NCBI GenBank assembly: GCA_029976065.1
Contig: JARKNV010000079.1
Span: 114,151 to 178,150 of the forward strand
Direction: 5' to 3'
Origin: Selenomonadales bacterium
GTDB lineage: Bacteria; Bacillota; Negativicutes; Sporomusales; UBA7701
Length of the DNA stretch: 64,000 bases
How positions within the stretch are numbered: the stretch's first letter is position 1; every line of letters begins with the position of its first letter. A program made the position numbers and the translations under genes. The notes beneath the pieces were generated by a model. That model had not been told where the DNA came from. It was given only the letters and a program-made list of their open reading frames with translations, and did not search any database. This document shows positions 49,871-60,408 of the stretch, one piece after another.

Positions 49871-50518
49871 TTAAACTTCCATCTCCTTAATAGCGGGCGA
49901 AACGGTGAAAGCGGCCGCCGTGGCGGCCTTCACGTCCGCCACCGTCACGCCGGGGGCGGTCTCCGTCAGCACGAGGCCGTTGGCGCCGTACACGAAAACG
50001 GCCAGATTGGTCACGATCATATCGACCTCCTGCTTGGCGGTCAGGGGCAGGGTGCATTTCTTGAGAATCTTCGGCGAACCGTCCTTCGCGGTATGCTCCA
50101 TGGCCACGATCACGCGCTTCGCGCCCACCACCAGGTCCATCGCCCCGCCCATCCCGGGCACGATCTTGCCAGGCACCATCCAGTTCGCCAGGTTGCCTTC
50201 CTCGTCCACCTCCAGGGCGCCGAGGACGGTGGCCGCCACATGGCCGCCGCGGATGATCGTGAACGACATCGCGCTGTCGAAGAAAGCGCCGCCGGGCAGA
50301 ATGGTCACCGGCTTGCCGCCGGCGTTGGTGGTATCGGGATCGGTGGCGCCCTGCGCCGAACCGAGGCCGACGAAGCCGTTTTCCGAATGGAGGATGATAT
50401 GGACGCCGGCGGGGATATGATCGGCCACCAGGGTCGGGATGCCGATGCCGAGGTTGACGAGGTCGCCGTCGGCGAATTCGCGGGCGACGCGTTTAGCAAT
50501 CAGTTCCTTGAGATCCAT
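49871..50518 (-). CDS. atoA: Acetate CoA-transferase / 3-oxoacid CoA-transferase beta subunit
   Basis: 215 residues of CoA-transferase family I, B subunit. Catalytic Glu46 lies in [11 protein letters not shown] and the family [13 protein letters not shown] precedes it; [20 protein letters not shown] follows. With the alpha subunit it moves CoA between acetyl-CoA and acetoacetate or short fatty acids. ATG is preceded by GGGGAGAGG. It is the last gene of the atoE-atoD-atoA operon; 15 nt separate it from atoD. Confidence 0.94.
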   Translation of the reverse strand: MDLKELIAKRVAREFADGDLVNLGIGIPTLVADHIPAGVHIILHSENGFVGLGSAQGATDPDTTNAGGKPVTILPGGAFFDSAMSFTIIRGGHVAATVLGALEVDEEGNLANWMVPGKIVPGMGGAMDLVVGAKRVIVAMEHTAKDGSPKILKKCTLPLTAKQEVDMIVTNLAVFVYGANGLVLTETAPGVTVADVKAATAAAFTVSPAIKEMEV

Positions 50519-50533
50519 CTTCCTCTCCCCCTC

Positions 50534-51181
50534 CTATCCCTGCACCAGGTATTTGACGAAAATACCCGGCAGCATGACGGCGTCCGGATCAAGGGCGCCG
50601 ATCGCGACGATATTGGCGGCCTCGACGACCACGACCTCGGCCGCCGTGGCCATCAGCGGATTGAAATTGCGGGCTGAGGCGTGGAAAATCAGGTTGCCCG
50701 CCTTATCGGCCGTATGGGCCTTTATGAAGGCGACGTCGGCGCGGAGCGGCTTCTCCAGCAGGAAATCGCGGCCGTCGACCGCAATGACCTGTTTGCCCTC
50801 GGCAACCACCGTGCCCAGCCCGGGCGGGGTGAGGATGCCGCCCAGTCCCGCGCCGCCGGCGCGAATTCTCTCCGCCAGCGTACCCTGGGGCACCAGATCG
50901 ACGGCCAACTCGCCGGCGTTCATCTGGCGGCCCGTCTCCGGGTTCGTGCCGATATGGGAAACGATCGCCTTTTTCAGCTGCTTTCTGACCACCAGCTTGC
51001 CGATCCCCTTTTCCGGGGTGGCGGTATCGTTGGCGATCACGGTAAGCTCCTTTGTTCCCTGGGCCACGAGGGCGTCGACGAGTGTTTCCGGCGTGCCGAC
51101 AGCCAGGAAGCCGCCGATCATGACGGTCATGCCGTCCTTCACCATCGCCGCGGCCTCTTTTTGGGTAATTATCTTTGCCAT
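50534..51181 (-). CDS. atoD: Acetate CoA-transferase / 3-oxoacid CoA-transferase alpha subunit
   Basis: 215 residues. MIGGFLAVGTPETLVDALVAQG is the CoA-transferase alpha signature (given here as a 20-residue core FLAVGTPETL), and PPGLGTVVAEGKQV and ADVAFIKAHTADKAGN are further conserved pieces. It binds the CoA chain beside the catalytic beta subunit. ATG at 51181 has AGGAGG 8 nt upstream; the longer open frame adds residues without similarity. Confidence 0.94.
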   Translation of the reverse strand: MAKIITQKEAAAMVKDGMTVMIGGFLAVGTPETLVDALVAQGTKELTVIANDTATPEKGIGKLVVRKQLKKAIVSHIGTNPETGRQMNAGELAVDLVPQGTLAERIRAGGAGLGGILTPPGLGTVVAEGKQVIAVDGRDFLLEKPLRADVAFIKAHTADKAGNLIFHASARNFNPLMATAAEVVVVEAANIVAIGALDPDAVMLPGIFVKYLVQG

Positions 51182-51259
51182 AAATGTCCTCCTGCCCAAT
51201 GCCAGCCGGCCTTTTGGCCGGCTGGCATCGTTTTTGTCCGCTGTCGTGATCTCTCCCGG

Positions 51260-52600
51260 CTAGAAAAACAAGGGCGCCAGCCAGAAACCGACAGAAGTGA
51301 TGACCATATACACCAGGAACAGAATGATACAATACCCCATGATATCCTTGAAGCCTAGTTTGGCGACGCCGAGGAGCGGGATGGCCCAGAAAGGCTGGAT
51401 GATATCGGTGGCCATGTCGCCCCAGGCGTAAGCCAGCACCGACAGCGCATTAGGCACGCCGAGCTGGCGGCCGGCCTCGATGACGTACGGCGCCTCGATC
51501 GCCCACTTCGAGCCGCCGGACGGCACGAAGTAGTTCAGCACGCCTGAGTACCAGAACACAATCAGCGCATACGTATCCTTCGTGGCGACCGACGTGAACC
51601 AGCCGGCGATGACGCTCTCCAGCTTCGAATACTGGATGATGCCGAAAATGCCGGCATAGAAGGGGAACTGGAGAACGACGCCCCAGATGAAGGTGCCCGC
51701 CTCCTCGGCCGCCTTCAGCAGCGAAGCCGGCGTGCCGTGGAGGAGAATGCCGATCATCAGGAACCCGAAATTGACCACGTCGAGCGTCATCTCAGGCCCC
51801 CTGGTCGAAAAGTGCCAGAACAGCCACACGATGCCGACGATGCCGACCAGGTAGTTGACCCACGGGCTGTGCTCGATCCACTGGCCGGGAGTGGGGTTGG
51901 CCGGCTTGGGCGGCGCCATGAAGCCTTCCGCCTCGCCGAGGGCGGCCACATCGGCCTCGACCACGTCTTCCTTCTTCGGATGGAGCAGCGGCGTGAAAAT
52001 CGTCATGGCGACGAGGATCGCCAGGCACAACACAAGGTTGAACGGGTGGAAAATCGTCTGCGTAACAGGGATGATGCCGAGCTTGGCTTCCATGAAATGT
52101 TTCGGGGTGGCGACCAGCAGCGGCGCGGACGCCGACAAGCCGGCGTGCCAGAAAGTGCCGAGACCGAGGTAAGCGGCGGCCACCAGCAGGCGGTAGTCAA
52201 CGCCCTTCTGCTTGCGGGCGATGAACTTCGTGAACACCGCGCTGCCGACGATCGAGAACCCCCAGTTGATCCAGGCCGAAACCATCGAGAAAACGGCCAT
52301 CATGGCAATGGCCTGGGCGGGCGATTTGGGCACCTCGGCCAGCTTGTTCAGCAAGCGGCTCATCGGCGGCGACACCGCGAGGATGTAGCCGGTCATGATG
52401 ATCAGGGACATCTGCATCGCGAAGCTGAGGAGGACCCAGAAGCCGCGGCCCCAGTACTGGACCAATTGATACACACTCGACTTAGTAAATATCAGGGCAA
52501 TAATGAACGTCACGACAGACAACAGGACGGCGATGACCCAGGCGTCAGGCACCCAGCGGGTGCTCCAACGCGTCAGCGCTGTGGCCATTCTTTGCAACAT
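51260..52600 (-). CDS. atoE: Short-chain fatty acid transporter AtoE
   Basis: 446 residues with about twelve membrane helices. Typical AtoE segments include SWINWGFSIVGSAVF, HAGLSASAPLLVATP and YFVPSGGSKWAIEAPYV. It imports short-chain acids such as acetoacetate or butyrate for activation by AtoDA. It is the first gene after a near-perfect sigma-54 promoter (52709-52724), with the AtoSC regulators directly upstream on the same strand. Start ATG at 52600 follows AAAGGGTG. Confidence 0.93.
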   Translation of the reverse strand: MLQRMATALTRWSTRWVPDAWVIAVLLSVVTFIIALIFTKSSVYQLVQYWGRGFWVLLSFAMQMSLIIMTGYILAVSPPMSRLLNKLAEVPKSPAQAIAMMAVFSMVSAWINWGFSIVGSAVFTKFIARKQKGVDYRLLVAAAYLGLGTFWHAGLSASAPLLVATPKHFMEAKLGIIPVTQTIFHPFNLVLCLAILVAMTIFTPLLHPKKEDVVEADVAALGEAEGFMAPPKPANPTPGQWIEHSPWVNYLVGIVGIVWLFWHFSTRGPEMTLDVVNFGFLMIGILLHGTPASLLKAAEEAGTFIWGVVLQFPFYAGIFGIIQYSKLESVIAGWFTSVATKDTYALIVFWYSGVLNYFVPSGGSKWAIEAPYVIEAGRQLGVPNALSVLAYAWGDMATDIIQPFWAIPLLGVAKLGFKDIMGYCIILFLVYMVITSVGFWLAPLFF

Positions 52601-52708
52601 ACGAATAATTCACCCTTTCCAATAAATTTCCTTGGATTAGCGGGTTGGCCGGCCGCGCGTTATCAGCCACCTCCTCCGTGCGCGAACGGCATTATTCATA
52701 ATGTTTGT

Positions 52709-52724
52709 TGCAATTTCCGTGCCA
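52709..52724 (-). promoter_or_regulatory. Sigma-54 promoter of the ato operon
   Basis: TGGCACG, 4 nt, TTGCA on the minus strand, identical to the -24/-12 consensus. It lies about 110 bp before atoE. Confidence 0.95.
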
Positions 52725-52798
52725 GGTCCACCGGGAGCCGCCGGGCCTTGCCGCACAAGGCGCGGCATCGTCGGCAGGCAAGCGAGGAACAGGCGGAA

Positions 52799-52814
52799 GT
52801 GAAAATTATTTCAC
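52799..52814. promoter_or_regulatory. Candidate AtoC binding site
   Basis: A perfect palindrome, GTGAAA ATTA TTTCAC, about 80 bp upstream of the -24/-12 promoter. It is AT-rich in an otherwise GC-rich setting and well placed as the enhancer for AtoC. Confidence 0.6.
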
Positions 52815-52883
52815 AATTGGCCATTTTCTGATATTTAATTCGGAATTTTTTTGCACATTCCTCCTTGCGCATTTTCCACCGGC

Positions 52884-54271
<1,388 letters not shown>

Positions 54272-54275
<4 letters not shown>

Positions 54276-55756
54276 GAGATCTCTCCTTCCAGCGCCGGCA
54301 GGACGAGCGTAAACACGCTGCCCCGCCCGAGGGTCGAATCGACCAGAATCTTGCCTCCCCAGCTCTCCATCAGCCGGCCGGCCACCGACAGGCCGAGGCC
54401 GGTGCCGCCGTCCTTCGTCGTGAAAAAAGGATCGAAGAGCTTGGCGACATTCTCCGGAGCAATGCCCACGCCGGTATCGGCCACGCTCACCCGCACCGTC
54501 CGGTCGCCGGGCTCGAAATAAGTGCCGACGCGGATCTCGCCGTCATGGTCCACGGCCTGGCTGGCGTTGATCAGCACATTGATCAGCACCTGCTTGAACC
54601 GCTCGCTGTCCACATTCACCTGCGGCAGCCCGGGCGCCAGCGACCGCGCGATCTCGATGCGGCTGCGCGCCGCCTTCGGCTCGATCAGCAGCAGCGAATC
54701 GGCCACCACCGTGTTGATATCGGCCGGCCCCACCCCCGACGCCGGCGGGCGGGCGAACGTCAGCAGCTCCTCGATCAGGCGGTTCATGCGGGCCGTCTCT
54801 TTAATAATGATATCCGTATACTCGTGCTGCTCCGCCGGCGTGATCTCCTCCCGCAGCAGCTGCGCGAACCCCTTCACCGCCATCATCGGATTGCGGATCT
54901 CGTGGGCGAGGCCGGCGGCCAGCTCGCCCGCCAGCGCCAGGCGCTCCGCCCGCTGCACCTGCTCCTCCAGGCGCCGCTTGGCCGCCAGGCTGTGGGCCAT
55001 ATCGTTGATCGCCGCCGATATCTCGCCCATCTCGCCCCCGAGGCGGGGCAGTTCATGGGTCAAATCGTTCTTTAGGCGCACCAGGCCGCCCTTGATCCGC
55101 TCGATATCGGTCGCCAGCCAGCCGACCAGGTAAACGATGCCGCCAATGCCGAGAACCAGGCCGAGAAGAATCGCCAGATACGCCTGGCGGGTCATCGCGC
55201 TGATCTGCGCCTGGATATCGGCCGTGAACTCGTTTGCCCAGATATAGCCGATCACCCGGCCGTCGCGGATCACCGGATGCATCGCATTCATGATCTGGCC
55301 GCGGACAAGGTCGCCCTCCTGGACGCGCGGCCGGCCCGTAGCCATCACGATGCGGCCCTCGTGCGTCGGCCCGATCGGCAGGCCGACCTTATCGGCGTAA
55401 ATATCGCTCGGGCCATAGGTGACAATCGCATCAAGCTCGCGCGAATAATAGCCCACCCCGATGCCGGGGTACGCGGCCGCCACCTTGTCCGTATAAGCCG
55501 CCAGCTCGCGGTTGAGAGCCGCGATGCGGGCCGCCCGGTCGGCTCCCACGCTCCGCTGGCGGCGGAGGATATCGTCATAGCTGCCCACAAGGAACTGATC
55601 CAGCATCCGGGCGGCGCCGAACAGCTTCTGCTGCTTCTCCGCCATCAGCGCCTGCTCGGCGCCGACCATCATGAAATAGCCCGCCACCAGGATCGGCAGA
55701 GCCACCACCACCACGGTCAGGATCACAAGGCGCCCGCGCAGGCTCCGCGGCCACAT
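54272..55756 (-). CDS. atoS: Sensor histidine kinase AtoS
   Basis: 494 residues. Membrane helices at about 8-30 and 185-205 flank a Cache-like sensor (about 35-180, with YYSRELDAIVTYGPSD). A HAMP-like segment precedes the kinase core: His near 282 in LAHEIRNPM, N-box NVLINASQAV, and G-boxes DTGVGIAPENV and GGTGLGLSVAGRLM. It should sense a short-chain acid or related signal and phosphorylate AtoC. ATG at 55756 follows AGGGGTGG by 7 nt; the longer open frame begins upstream without a site. Confidence 0.93.
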
Positions 55757-55847
55757 CGGCACCACCCCTTTTGCTGCAATAATTCCACTTTTCAGACAAA
55801 AATCCTTGCGACCAGCCGGCCGCCGGAGGCAACAAAAAACCCGGCAC

Positions 55848-56564
55848 CTAAGTACCGGGCTGTTCCTCTTCGCCTTCGCTCTTCGCCGCCGCCGGCCGCT
55901 CCTTGCGGGCGTCGCGGGCCAGCGTCCACGCCTCGCGGGCCATCTCCAGCACCCGCTTCTCGTTCTTCGCCTGCGGGTTGCCCACAACCTTGGCCAGATA
56001 ATTCAGCGCCTCCGGCAGCCGGCCGGTGCGCCTGAGCAGCTCGCCGATCAGATACTCGAGCGTGATCTGGCTCATATTGCCGATCGGCATCCGCTCCTTC
56101 AGGAACGCCTTCTCGTAATGCTCGCGGGCCTGATCCATCATCGCCTTCTCCTCGTCCGGCAGCCCGCCCTCGCGGTACAGCCAGGCCAGCTTCAGGTACA
56201 GGCTGGCCTGCCGGCTGGGCAGAGTGCCGGCCATATCGGCAAAAAAAATCGCCAGCTTATAAGTCGTCACCGCCTCCTGGCGGGTGCGTTGGCCGGAGAA
56301 ATTCACCTTCACGTCCCGGCCGGCCAGGAAAGCCTTCACCGCCCCCATATTGGCCGGCGGCTCCTCGAAATACGTGTCCTGGGCCGCGTAGCCGCAGTGG
56401 GGACACACCCAAATCGAATAATAATAGGGGTTGGCCTCTTTATAATAAGTGCAGAAATCGCTGTCCTGCTTCTCCATCGACAGGCGGTTGCGCACCTTCG
56501 TGACCGTAAACTTCTTATCGCACATCACACAGGTCTTTTCCACGGTGTACAAAATCTCGGCCAT
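55848..56564 (-). CDS. DUF2225 family protein with two CxxC zinc motifs
   Basis: 238 residues. The N-terminus holds CVMCDKKF and, after FCTYYKEANPYYYSIWVCPH, a second pair in CPHCGYAA, probably one zinc site. The rest (about 70-225) is helical and TPR-like. Function is unknown; the family is widespread in spore-forming Firmicutes. It lies 32 nt downstream of the aldolase gene and may share its transcript. The charged C-terminus is low complexity. Confidence 0.88.
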   Translation of the reverse strand: MAEILYTVEKTCVMCDKKFTVTKVRNRLSMEKQDSDFCTYYKEANPYYYSIWVCPHCGYAAQDTYFEEPPANMGAVKAFLAGRDVKVNFSGQRTRQEAVTTYKLAIFFADMAGTLPSRQASLYLKLAWLYREGGLPDEEKAMMDQAREHYEKAFLKERMPIGNMSQITLEYLIGELLRRTGRLPEALNYLAKVVGNPQAKNEKRVLEMAREAWTLARDARKERPAAAKSEGEEEQPGT

Positions 56565-56596
56565 CCTTATCCATTCCCCCGGATCCTCAAAAATAC

Positions 56597-57349
56597 CTAA
56601 TTGCCCTTCAGCTCGCGGGCCATCGCCCTCGCCGCCCCCGCAAACAGCGTCGTATCCGTGCCGACGCACAACAGGCGCACCCCGAGACCCCGCCAATACC
56701 TGGCCTGCTCGGCGTCGAAGCAGAACATCCCCGCGATCTTGCCGCTCTTCACCGTCCGGGTCACGATCGCATGAACGATGCGGGTGAACTCGGGATCGTC
56801 GAACCTGCCCGGCATCGCCATCGAATGCGACAAATCGGCCGGGCCGACAAACACCCCGTCCACCCCGTCCACCGCCAGGATCTCGTCCAAAGCGCCCACC
56901 GCCTTGATATCCTCGGCCTGGACGATAACCAAGCTGGTCTCGTTCGACTCGGCGATATACTTATCCAGCGGCTGGAACCCGTAGCGGGCGGCGCGGACAA
57001 TCCCCGCCAGGCCGCGGTCGCCGCGGGGGAAATACTTCACCGCCCGCACCGCCCGGGCGGCATCCTCGGCGCTATTCACCTGCGGCACGAGAATGCCGCG
57101 GGCGCCCACGTCCATCGCCCGCAGGATATAAGCCGGATCATTCTTCGTCACCCTCACCAGCGCCGCCGTGCCGCTCACCTCCGCGGCCCGGACCATCGCC
57201 TCCACCTCGGCGATATCGTTGGCGCCATGCTCGGTATCGATAATCACATAATCAAAGCCCGCGTAGCCGAGCATCTCCACGGCAGCCGGAGAATCCGTAA
57301 GCACCATCATCCCGTTCACGGCGCCGCGGCTAGCCTTCTCCTTCAGCAA
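56597..57349 (-). CDS. HpcH/HpaI family aldolase
   Basis: 250 residues, a class II pyruvate aldolase of the HpaI type. DYVIIDTEHG includes the base and metal-site segment; ILVPQVNSAEDAARAVRAVKY, VIVQAEDIKAV (metal Glu) and DGVFVGPADLSHSM follow in family order. It cleaves or forms 2-keto-4-hydroxy acids with release of pyruvate; the substrate is not determinable. TTG at 57349 lies about 9 nt after AAGGA. No other degradation genes are adjacent. Confidence 0.92.
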   Translation of the reverse strand: MLKEKASRGAVNGMMVLTDSPAAVEMLGYAGFDYVIIDTEHGANDIAEVEAMVRAAEVSGTAALVRVTKNDPAYILRAMDVGARGILVPQVNSAEDAARAVRAVKYFPRGDRGLAGIVRAARYGFQPLDKYIAESNETSLVIVQAEDIKAVGALDEILAVDGVDGVFVGPADLSHSMAMPGRFDDPEFTRIVHAIVTRTVKSGKIAGMFCFDAEQARYWRGLGVRLLCVGTDTTLFAGAARAMARELKGN

Positions 57350-57443
57350 AAAATCACATCCTTAGCAACATATACCTTCTTATATTTATTATCCCCCCGC
57401 CAATCCCCTGCAAAAGCCGCCAATATTTTTGCCGGCAAACAAA

Positions 57444-57469
57444 ACACCGGGGGGAAATCCCCCCGGTGT
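57444..57469 (-). terminator. Terminator between the M48 protease and the aldolase
   Basis: ACACCGGGGGG and CCCCCCGGTGT around 4 nt; TTTGTTTG follows on the minus strand. Confidence 0.85.
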
Positions 57470-57476
57470 ATTCGTC

Positions 57477-57565
57477 CTTAGCAAGCGCCCGCAGGGCTAA
57501 GTGCGCCGTTATTAGCGCTTCAGCGCTTTAGAACGGCGGCCTACCCCTGCGGGTACAACGCAGAT
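57477..57565 (-). repeat. Partial family-1 element with inserted module
   Basis: Read on the minus strand: CCATCTGCGTTGT, then ACCCGCAGGGGTAGGCCGCC, a GTTCTAAAGCGC/GCGCTAATAAC hairpin and TTAGCCCTGCGGGCGCTTGC. The ends match copy 3 at 48699, the middle matches 63245-63320, so modules have been swapped or lost between copies. Confidence 0.65.
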
Positions 57566-57569
57566 GGAT

Positions 57570-57655
57570 GCTTTCCCGCGCCTACGGGCGCGGATAGCTC
57601 AACTAAGGCTCGGGCTACCAGGCCGAGCCAAGTTTCGCTTATCAACGGCCGTTAA
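57570..57655 (-). repeat. Structured element, family 2 copy 2, overlapping the M48 stop codon
   Basis: CGGCCGTTGATAAGCGAAAC on the minus strand contains the stop of the protease gene, followed by GGCTCGG/CCGAGCC, GTTGAGCTATC and CCGCGCC/GGCGCGG, GAAAG. GATA.GC and GCTATC can pair to enclose the variable hairpin. The order of elements is the same as in copy 1 at 982-1064. Confidence 0.65.
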
Positions 57656-58691
57656 CAGACGCCCAGGCCTTGATCGCGTCCACATACTGCCGCGCGAAAT
57701 CGTCCAGCGACAGGCCGGCCGCGCTGGCGTCCTGCGGCGTCAGGGTCACGATATCGCGGTCGTCGTAGTAAATCGTTATGTACGTGCCGTCGCCGTCCAG
57801 GATAAAACGGTCGCCGCTGAACTCCGCCGTCCGCGAGACCAGATACAGCGCCCCGGCCATCAGATAAGCCCGGTAAAGCGGCTTATTGCCGCGGTACGTC
57901 GCCGTCAGCGGCGGCAGCGTAAGCCCGGCGTCCGTCGCCCAGGCCGTGCCGTCCTTGCTCGCCACCGTGGGATGGACCTTGGCGTCGCGGAGATAACCCT
58001 GCACGCGGGCCACCCGGGCCTCCGGCTCGGGGTGGGAGGAAAACAGCCCGTAACTGCCCTTCGTCGAAAGATCCTCCAGCTTCTGCAGCCCCATCAGCAT
58101 ACTGTACGGGTTATAGCCCGCCCGCACCGTATGGATATAGCCCAGCTGGTCCGCCTCCCGCTCGTCGTCCCGGCTGTAGCCGGCCATAATCGCGTTGAAA
58201 GCCAGGTTCTGGAGGAAAACGCCCCGGTCGCCGAACAGCACCCCGAACAGAATGCTCATCCCCAGGCTCTTCTCCATCTGGCGGACGGTATGGCGCTTCG
58301 AAATATGCCCCACCTCGTGGCCGATAATGCCGGCCAGCTCCTCATCGGACGGCATATAATCCACCAGGCCCTTGAAAAGATACACGAACCCCCCCGGCAG
58401 GGCGAGGGCATTAACCTCCTTGGTATTGAGCACCTTAAAAGAATACTCTATATCCTTGCGGTCGCTTGCCGCCGCTATCTTCGCGCCGATGCGGCTCACC
58501 CGCGCCTGCATATCCGGGTCCTTCACCACGCCGTACTTCGTCTCCAGCTCCATGGCCACCCGGCGGCCGATCTCGATCTCGTCCTTCGTGCCGATGAGGG
58601 CGGCCTCGGCCGTGGGCAGCCAGCCGGCGACACTGGCGAGCAGCGCCAGCGAAACAAGCAAGCCCGCGATATTGCGCCATCTGTTATGCAT
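57642..58691 (-). CDS. Secreted M48 family zinc metalloprotease
   Basis: 349 residues with a signal peptide (about 1-30, GLLVSLALLASVAGWLPTAEA). HEVGH near residues 124-128 and the Glu of DEREAD near 178 form the zinc site; ALPGGFVYLFKGLVDYMPSDEELAG precedes it, as in BepA/LoiP-like proteins. The C-terminal 110 residues are extra and not assigned. It probably controls quality of exported or outer-envelope proteins. ATG is behind GGAGGAG. The stop lies within a family-2 structured element. Confidence 0.93.
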   Translation of the reverse strand: MHNRWRNIAGLLVSLALLASVAGWLPTAEAALIGTKDEIEIGRRVAMELETKYGVVKDPDMQARVSRIGAKIAAASDRKDIEYSFKVLNTKEVNALALPGGFVYLFKGLVDYMPSDEELAGIIGHEVGHISKRHTVRQMEKSLGMSILFGVLFGDRGVFLQNLAFNAIMAGYSRDDEREADQLGYIHTVRAGYNPYSMLMGLQKLEDLSTKGSYGLFSSHPEPEARVARVQGYLRDAKVHPTVASKDGTAWATDAGLTLPPLTATYRGNKPLYRAYLMAGALYLVSRTAEFSGDRFILDGDGTYITIYYDDRDIVTLTPQDASAAGLSLDDFARQYVDAIKAWASVNGR

Positions 58692-58920
58692 GTCCTACTC
58701 CTCCTCGGGGACAATCCCTCTGAAAAAATTTTACCGGATAATGCCGCGGTAAGCAAGGAATTCCGGATTGCACCCCCAGGTAATAACTGCCTGGCAAGCG
58801 AAAAATTCCAGGAAAAGGCTGAAATTAGTGCCACTGGGCCCCTATATAGTGTATAATTAATAAATGGATCGATAATAAAAGGTAACACATTAAAGTGACA
58901 TAATCCGGCAAAAAGCGCAG

Positions 58921-59562
58921 GTGAGCGGTATCGAACTATCGAAACGTCAGGAAGCCATCCTGACAATAGTCAAAAACTTCGGCCCCATTACCGGCAAAGA
59001 AATTGCCGACCACCTCAACCTCAGCCGGGCTGCCCTCAGGCCCGACCTTGCCATCCTCACCATGTCCGGCCTCCTCGGCGCCAGGCCCCGGGTCGGCTAC
59101 TACCTCACCGGCAAGGAACCCTCCGACGTCATCGCCGGCGTCCTCGGCAGCGTCAAAGTAGCCCAGGCCCTCTCCCAGCCGATCGCCGTGCGGGACACCA
59201 GCTCCGTCTACGACACCATCGTCACCATGTTCGTCGAAGACGTCGGCACCATCATCGTCGTCTCCGAAGGCGGCTTCCTCGAAGGCGTCGCCTCCCGTAA
59301 AGACATGCTAAAAGCGGCGATGACCGGAAAGAATATCAACAAAATGCCGGTCAGCGTCTCTATGACCCGCATGCCGAACATCGTCGTCACCTATCCCGAG
59401 GAACACGCCCTGCAGGCGGCCCAGAAGCTCCTCAGCCACCAGGTGGACGCCCTGCCGGTCGTCGTCGCCGTCAAAACCGACCAAGGTGAAAAGCTGCAGG
59501 TTGTCGGCCGCTTCACCAAGACCAACATCACGCGGCTCTTTGTTCAGCTAGCCGGGAAGTAG
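58921..59562 (+). CDS. HTH-CBS transcriptional repressor, CcpN-like
   Basis: 213 residues. An N-terminal winged HTH (about 5-60, QEAILTIVKNFGPITGKEIADHL) is followed by two CBS motifs (about 80-210). This architecture is that of CcpN, which in Bacillus represses gluconeogenic genes and senses ATP/ADP. Here it precedes PSRP and ppdK by 12 nt and overlap, so it should control pyruvate phosphate dikinase and perhaps pckA. GTG at 58921 has only a weak ribosome site. A TATAAT at 58852-58857 is a probable minus-10. Confidence 0.92.
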   Translation: MSGIELSKRQEAILTIVKNFGPITGKEIADHLNLSRAALRPDLAILTMSGLLGARPRVGYYLTGKEPSDVIAGVLGSVKVAQALSQPIAVRDTSSVYDTIVTMFVEDVGTIIVVSEGGFLEGVASRKDMLKAAMTGKNINKMPVSVSMTRMPNIVVTYPEEHALQAAQKLLSHQVDALPVVVAVKTDQGEKLQVVGRFTKTNITRLFVQLAGK

Positions 59563-59574
59563 GAGGTATCGGTC

Positions 59575-60408
59575 ATTAACCTCAAGCTTGATTGTCCCAC
59601 CATCTACATACTATCAGACTCGATCGGCGAGACCGGCGAACTGGTCGTCAGGGCGGCCGCCAGCCAATTCAACGCCGGCCGCATCGACGTGCGCCGCATC
59701 CCGTACCTCAACTCCGCCCGCGACGTCGAAGACGCCCTCCAGGAAGTAGCCGCCTGCAAGGCAGCCGTCGTCTACACCCTCGTCCGCCCCGACCTCCGCG
59801 AAGTGCTTGTCGCCAAAGCTGCGGAACTCGCCATCCTGTGCGTCGACATCATGGGGCCCATCCTCACCTGCCTGGCCGCCGTCACCGGCCGGCCGCCCCT
59901 CCACGAACCCGGCCTCATCCACAAACTCGACGAAGCCTACTTCAGCAAACTCGAAGCCGTCGAATTCGCCGTCAAATACGACGACGGCAAACAGCCCTGG
60001 GGCCTCTCCAAAGCCGACCTCGTCATCGTCGGCGTATCCCGCACCACCAAGACCCCGCTGTGCATGTACCTCGCCCACAAAGGCATCAAAGCCGCCAACG
60101 TGCCGCTCGTGCCCGAAGTGCCGATTCCCGAGGAACTGCTCGCCCTGCCGGCCGCCAAAGTCGTCGGCCTCACCATGACCCCGGCCCTGCTGTACGAAAT
60201 CCGCCGCGAGCGCCTCAAAGCCCTCGGCCTCGCCGAAGGAGTCGACTACGCCAGCATGGAGCGCATCTATCAGGAACTCGACTTCGCCCAGAACATCATG
60301 CACAAAATCGGCTGTCCCGTCATCGACGTCACCAACAAAGCGGTGGAAGAAACAGCCGCAAAGATACTTGAGCACTATCGGAAAGGGGCTGGAAAATTTA
60401 ATGGCTAA
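59575..60408 (+). CDS. Pyruvate, phosphate dikinase regulatory protein (PSRP), apparent ATT start
   Basis: 277 residues. It is the bifunctional kinase/phosphorylase that inactivates PPDK by ADP-dependent phosphorylation of a Thr and reactivates it by phosphorolysis. N-terminal IYILSDSIGETGELVVRAA matches the family start; the P-loop GVSRTTKT is at residues 153-160. The only codon with a proper ribosome site (AGGAGGT, 8 nt) is ATT at 59575, with TAG in frame five codons upstream. Starting later, at GTG 59689, would remove the conserved N-terminus. It overlaps ppdK by 8 nt. Confidence 0.93.
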   Translation: MNLKLDCPTIYILSDSIGETGELVVRAAASQFNAGRIDVRRIPYLNSARDVEDALQEVAACKAAVVYTLVRPDLREVLVAKAAELAILCVDIMGPILTCLAAVTGRPPLHEPGLIHKLDEAYFSKLEAVEFAVKYDDGKQPWGLSKADLVIVGVSRTTKTPLCMYLAHKGIKAANVPLVPEVPIPEELLALPAAKVVGLTMTPALLYEIRRERLKALGLAEGVDYASMERIYQELDFAQNIMHKIGCPVIDVTNKAVEETAAKILEHYRKGAGKFNG

